64,000 nucleotides of DNA, from positions 3,154,001 to 3,218,000 of the forward strand of contig NZ_CP024123.1 in assembly GCF_002736105.1 (NCBI RefSeq). The letters are read 5' to 3'. The notes beneath the pieces are model-generated. The model did not search any database, had not been told where the DNA came from, and was given only the letters and a program-made list of their open reading frames with translations. This stretch comes from Solibacillus sp. R5-41 (GTDB lineage Bacteria; Bacillota; Bacilli; Bacillales_A; Planococcaceae). A program made the translations under genes and the position numbers. Below, one piece after another: positions 63,439 to 64,000 of this stretch (position 1 is its first letter; each line of letters begins with the position of its first letter).

Positions 63439-63906
63439 TTATTTGTCATGCGATTGACGGGTCATAATATCTTTTAGTTCTTCAATAAATACAGTAATGT
63501 CTTTAAACTGACGATAAACCGATGCAAATCGAACATAAGCAACCTCATCAATTTTCGCTAATCGATCCATGACCATTTCACCAACATCTTCCGAGCGTAC
63601 TTCGGCATTTCCTACACGACGCAACTCTTTTTCAATGTCCATCACAAGCTCTTCTAAATGGTCTAGCGGTACCGGACGTTTTTCACACGCACGAATAAGT
63701 CCACGCAAAACCTTTTCGCGAGTAAATTCCTCTCGTGAACCTTCTTTTTTCACAACAATTAATGGTGTTTCTTCTATTTTTTCAAACGTTGTAAATCGAA
63801 AGCTACATGATTCGCATTCACGACGTCTACGAATTTCTTTATTATCATCAACAGGTCTAGAGTCTACAACACGAGTTCCGTTGTATTGACAAGTTGGACA
63901 TCTCAT
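63439..63906 (-). CDS. nrdR: Transcriptional repressor NrdR
   Basis: 155-residue zinc-ribbon/ATP-cone repressor of ribonucleotide reductase genes. The zinc ribbon has Cys3, Cys6, Cys31 and Cys34 (MRCPTCQYN...CESC), and the ATP-cone follows at about 46-136 ([27 protein letters not shown]). All four zinc ligands are present and the length is normal. First gene of nrdR-dnaB-dnaI, as in B. subtilis. AGGAGAATG precedes the ATG at 63904-63906; a TATAAT-like -10 is at about 63940 but the -35 is poor. Confidence 0.96.
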   Translation of the reverse strand: MRCPTCQYNGTRVVDSRPVDDNKEIRRRRECESCSFRFTTFEKIEETPLIVVKKEGSREEFTREKVLRGLIRACEKRPVPLDHLEELVMDIEKELRRVGNAEVRSEDVGEMVMDRLAKIDEVAYVRFASVYRQFKDITVFIEELKDIMTRQSHDK

Positions 63907-64000
63907 AGTTCATTCTCCTGATTCTTAAGTCATAATCGTATTATAACAAAAATAACGCGCATGAAATAGTCATTCCTGCGCGCGCATCGTTTCCGAAAAT

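Overview
The window reads as a chromosomal segment of a low-GC, spore-forming Gram-positive bacterium of the order Bacillales. Protein sequences and gene order fit the Planococcaceae side (Solibacillus/Lysinibacillus-like); this is inferred from memory of those families, not from a search. Spore genes (gerE, a gerA-type receptor operon, sspI), T-box and L-box leaders, QoxABCD, and recognisable sigma-K, sigma-G and sigma-W promoters all fit. There are no rRNA or tRNA genes, no CRISPR array and no intact mobile element.

Layout. 1-22.7 kb is a conserved Bacillus-type backbone, mostly on the minus strand: rph (cut by the window edge), murI, marR, gerE, ysmA-like thioesterase, sdhBAC, yslB, a lysine-riboswitch gene that keeps only the aspartokinase regulatory part, uvrC, trxA, a fatty-acid beta-oxidation block (etfA-etfB-fadB-fadR, lcfA), a DUF350 gene with a tiny membrane ORF, mutS2, polX, cvpA, zapA, and rnhC on plus. 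22.7-37 kb sits between rnhC and pheT, which are adjacent in B. subtilis. It holds a VOC protein, an MFS exporter with a divergent TetR, dbpA, a LysR gene divergent from a CofE-like gene, an ECF S-component, an isochorismatase-family hydrolase, a membrane protein, a CopC-like protein and a gerA-type operon. 37-46.5 kb: pheST behind a T-box, qoxABCD, an rRNA methyltransferase and sspI. 46.5-51 kb is an accessory patch with small orphan genes and debris (pirin fragment, IS3-type transposase tail, GNAT fragment). 51-64 kb: argF, SRPBCC protein, DUF3784 protein, M42 aminopeptidase, dimeric dUTPase, ysdB, ysdA, infC-rpmI-rplT with an L20 leader, thrS with a T-box, then nrdR-dnaB-dnaI.

The most unusual signal is a family of seven long, modular intergenic repeats (about 190-250 bp when full; six good copies and one decayed). 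All lie in the same orientation. They are built from nested inverted repeats whose arms change together between copies. In four copies the repeat itself supplies the stop codon of the neighbouring minus-strand gene. Other points: a lysine riboswitch in front of a stand-alone aspartokinase beta-type ACT protein, a dnaI gene whose best start is AUC, a consensus sigma-K promoter at gerE, a FadR operator embedded in the lcfA terminator hairpin, a chain of five hairpins between uvrC and trxA, a 34-bp perfect palindrome upstream of argF, and an orphan CofE-like gene next to an ECF S-component.
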